Under the pieces are notes generated by a model. The model was not told the origin of the DNA and searched no databases. It saw only the letters and a list, made by a program, of their open reading frames with translations. From NCBI GenBank assembly GCA_034008185.1, contig CM067081.1, positions 5,827,821-5,891,820 on the forward strand: DNA of 64,000 nt, written 5' to 3'. This stretch comes from Gorsachius magnificus (taxonomy: Eukaryota > Chordata > Aves > Pelecaniformes > Ardeidae). The position numbers and the translations under genes were made by a program. Shown here in pieces: positions 61,281-64,000 of this stretch (position 1 is its first letter; each line of letters opens with the position of its first letter).

Positions 61281-61841
61281 TAAAAACTGGCTGGATGGCC
61301 GGGCCCAAAGGGTGGTGGTGAATGAAGTTAAATCCAGGTGGTGGCTGGTCACAACTGGTGTTCCCCAGGGTTCAGTGTTGGGGCCAGTTCTGTTTAATAT
61401 CTTTATCAATGATCTGGATGAGGGGATTGAGTGTGCCCTCAGTCAGTTTGCAGATGATATGAAGCTGTGCAGGAGTGTCAGTCTCCTCGAGGGGAGGAGG
61501 GCTCTGCAGAGGGACCTGGCCAGGCTGGATCCATGGCCCAGGCCAACTGTATGAGGTTTAACAAGGCCAAGCGCCGAGTCCTGCACTTGGGTCACAACAA
61601 TCCCATGCAACACTACAGGCCTGGGGCAGACTGGCTGGAAAGCTGCCCAGTGGAAAAGGACCTGGGGGTCCTGGTCGACAGGTGGCTGAATATGAGCCAG
61701 CAGTGTGCTCAGGTGGCCAAGAGGGCCAACAGCATCCTGGCTTGTATCAGGAATAGTGTGGCCAACAGGAGCAGGAAATTCATCCTTCCCCTGTATTCCT
61801 CACTGGTGAGGCTGCCCCTCAAATGCTGTGCTGAGTTTTAT
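61281..61841 (+). mobile_element. CR1 LINE RT-core fragment lacking its 3' end
   Basis: The fragment starts in the RT (AACTGGCTGGATGGCCGGGC) and stops abruptly after GCTGCCCCTCAAATGCTGTG, well before the normal CR1 3' end. There is no 3' UTR, hairpin or octamer tail. Since CR1 inserts from its 3' end, a later deletion or rearrangement probably removed the tail. Its wording ('[17 protein letters not shown]') marks an older subfamily than the copies at 36671 and 47668. Confidence 0.92.
61281..61841 (+). pseudogene. CR1 reverse-transcriptase core remnant, frameshifted
   Basis: Frame one encodes '[12 protein letters not shown]', '[20 protein letters not shown]' and the FADD catalytic box at 61447-61458. 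The GVPQGS and FADD motifs are those of a LINE RT palm domain. Near 61530 the frame shifts, and the protein continues as '[18 protein letters not shown]', '[18 protein letters not shown]' and '[17 protein letters not shown]'. The N-terminal endonuclease, RT motif A and the whole C-terminus are absent, so it is non-functional. Confidence 0.9.
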
Positions 61842-64000
61842 GAAACTTGGTACTTTTTTCTGAAGGCTAATACAAATCTCAGCGAAGTGATAATGATTTT
61901 ACAGTACCTATAACCAGATTTTGGAGTTTGACTCATGCCAAGAACTTTGCAAGCAGCCTCAATCATCTTAGGAAAAAAAAAAGTCTGAGTAAGAATCATA
62001 AAAGCAAATTCCAGGCATCTGCTAAATTCACAGGGGCAGCTGCACTTCTGCTCACAGAGGCAGCCAAATATCTACTCTCAAGGGTTGTTTCTACACTGTA
62101 TGGCTGAGTCAGGGAGCTGTCACTGCACTGTCTCGGCACTGTGATAGATGGTTATAGGACATTAGTCTGTAACTCCTAAATATTCAGAAGAAGAAGCTTT
62201 TGTTTATAAAGATGTTTTGATACTAACAAAGGATTATTATTACAAAATAGTAATGCAAGAGAATTAAAAAATTGAAAAATATTTGCCTGTAGAAATCAAT
62301 GGAACAATAGAAGGTACCCAACAAAGAAGGAAGAAAACACAGAACTCAGTTTTAAATTAATTTTGTGGTATTATTCTCTATAGTAAATTTTATCTAAAGA
62401 CTTATGTAAAATTGTTATTTTACAGATTTACAGAAAACCCATGAAGAAACTCTCTACTTACTTCAAATAGTAATTGTACAACATAAAATTCAAACAATTC
62501 TGACATTTTGACAAAAGCCAGAAAGACTTTAGCTGAAGAAACTAGATCATACTACATGAGCCTCTTTCGGTTAAAAATGTATGAACCACATCTGTATAGG
62601 TGTTTATAAAGCTGCATCCCCTGATAAATACAATACCCCAAATGATATATGCATACCTTTGACTAATAGGGCTTTAGAAAAAGATCTTCATGAAATATTT
62701 TGTGACCAACTGTATTAATGCTTGATACATTAATGTCCTTGACGAAGGACAATACAAAAAAAAAAAAAAAGTAAAAATCCCTATTGGTTTCACCTTGAGT
62801 AACAGTAGCAGAACAGCAGTAGTAGAACATGTCGTTCAAAGCTTTCATGGGTGGCTCTGCAGTAGGATCTTCCTTTCTACTAACTTGTCTACCTTGACTA
62901 TGGCTGAGAGTGAGGGAGGAGTCCTTATTCCATAAAGACAAACAGTAGTGGTGTTAGGGATCTTTAGTGATTTGTTTGTTGGTGTTGGGTTTTATTTAAT
63001 TACCCCAAAGGAGACAATTCTTTTTACCATTATTGTACTACAGATGTAGTATTCTATGTTTGCTTGTTTTCTTTAGAAGCCAAGGTTTCATGAGTAAGGG
63101 AGCATAAGTCATTTTTAATAGCATATAATAAGCTACAAAGTTGTAGGTCTGTTGGTTGGGATAAGGGGGGAGAGGAGGGAGGGAAGGGGAGCAATCCAAA
63201 AATTTGACCTGAGCGAGTCATAATGTCTCAAACACCAGAAAGCATTTTAAAAATCCTAGTAACAAAAATGTACATGAGAGCTAGCAACAGTTGCCTAGCA
63301 AAAGAGATATCAGTACATACTAGTTTAACTTTGCAGAACTAGTTTTTTTTCTTTTTTAACTTCATAGCTCTTCAGCCTCATACCTCTAAGCAGACTTATC
63401 AAGACACAAAGTAAATTAATGAAAAAAACCTGCTGAAGAACCTACATTTTCATATTTTTCATGCCTGTGTAATATTTGTGCATGTGTAAATAACTCTATC
63501 AATAACAGCAAGCAAAAAAAAATCTCTGCTGGAAAAGTAAAACTTGTACTAGCTGTGTCTCTTTTGGTGCTAGTTAATATAGTGTCATAATACAGAAAGA
63601 TGAAATCCTGCTCAGGGTGGCTTTTACATAAGGATGAAAACAAACTCAAATGAAGTACATAGCAGAAAAGAAAAGGACTGGCATAAAGAAAGTGATCTGG
63701 GTAGGATTTTGTATAAAGTTAAAAGCTTACAAAGCTATACCAATGTAATTTAATTCATAAACATTAACTACACACATGTTAAATTTAATGAAATAAATGT
63801 TGATTCTTTTAAAGTGGATTTTTTACCTTTGCCTTTCTCCCTCTATTTTTTCTTCATTTCTTTTTTTCTTTGCCAGTCAGCTTTCTTTTTCTTATAGGTG
63901 TTCTGTTTAAATATTTCATAAATGACATAATTCAGTTAGAATTATTTGTAAATTGTTTTAAAATATTTTCTTTTAAATTTTTTTACGTAACCTTCCTAAT
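61842..64000. other. Unique AT-rich DNA with a G-rich tract
   Basis: No gene recognised. Contents include an A-rich run at 61971-61982, an A run at 62756-62770 and the G-rich tract at 63158-63189. T-rich sequence fills the last 200 bases. Confidence 0.55.
63158..63189 (+). repeat. G-rich tract with quadruplex-forming pattern
   Basis: Five runs of three or more G (63158-60, 63165-70, 63177-79, 63181-83, 63186-89) have loops of 1-6 nt, which fits the usual G3N1-7 rule. Folding is predicted by pattern only. Confidence 0.6.

Overview
The window looks like a gene-poor, AT-rich stretch of a bird nuclear genome. The evidence is the number of CR1 LINE fragments with the avian octamer tail (ATTCTATG repeats, or ATAGAATC on the other strand) and five long terminal repeats (LTRs) of avian endogenous-retrovirus type, most ending in a TTAAACCAC-like motif. 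I find no intact host protein-coding gene, no tRNA or rRNA, no CRISPR array and no bacterial feature. Open frames over about 110 aa are CR1 reverse-transcriptase (RT) remnants or chance frames in GC-rich LTR sequence. The species cannot be named from the sequence.

Layout. 1-2588: unique AT-rich DNA. 2594-3342: solo LTR with 5-bp target duplications and a CR1 tail nested in its ATT tract. 3348-10894: unique DNA with simple repeats. 10895-11719: CR1. 12352-13343: a different, GC-rich LTR with perfect 5-bp duplications and an internal minisatellite. 13349-26092: mostly unique, with two small CR1 scraps. 26093-26615: two old CR1 pieces in a row. 26616-34244: unique, holding the best candidate for unannotated transcription (two putative non-coding exons, 28553-28617 and 30699-30860). 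34245-34740: CR1. 36518-38078: LTR split by a young-looking antisense CR1 with a 329-aa open frame and an eight-copy octamer tail. 39101-39232, 42151-42397 and 42608-42742: CR1 scraps. 47668-48432 and 50643-51052: CR1 with largely open RT frames, the second abutting an older antisense CR1. 52900-53100: antisense CR1, followed by two LTRs (53119-53715 and 55397-55988). 61281-61841: a CR1 RT-core fragment that has lost its 3' end.

How the parts relate. Nesting gives a partial history: the LTRs at 2594 and 36518 existed before CR1 copies of the subfamily ending in 'GTGTCCCTGCTC' landed in them. All five LTRs read on the + strand and none is linked to a recognisable gag, pol or env. Three CR1 tail subfamilies share a 5-6 bp stem with a 5-nt loop whose last pair covaries, which suggests an RNA element in the CR1 3' end. 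I did not find a new multi-gene system. The items most worth checking are the two-exon candidate, the CR1 3' hairpin, the mosaic LTR at 55397 and the 29-nt inverted repeat at 27921.
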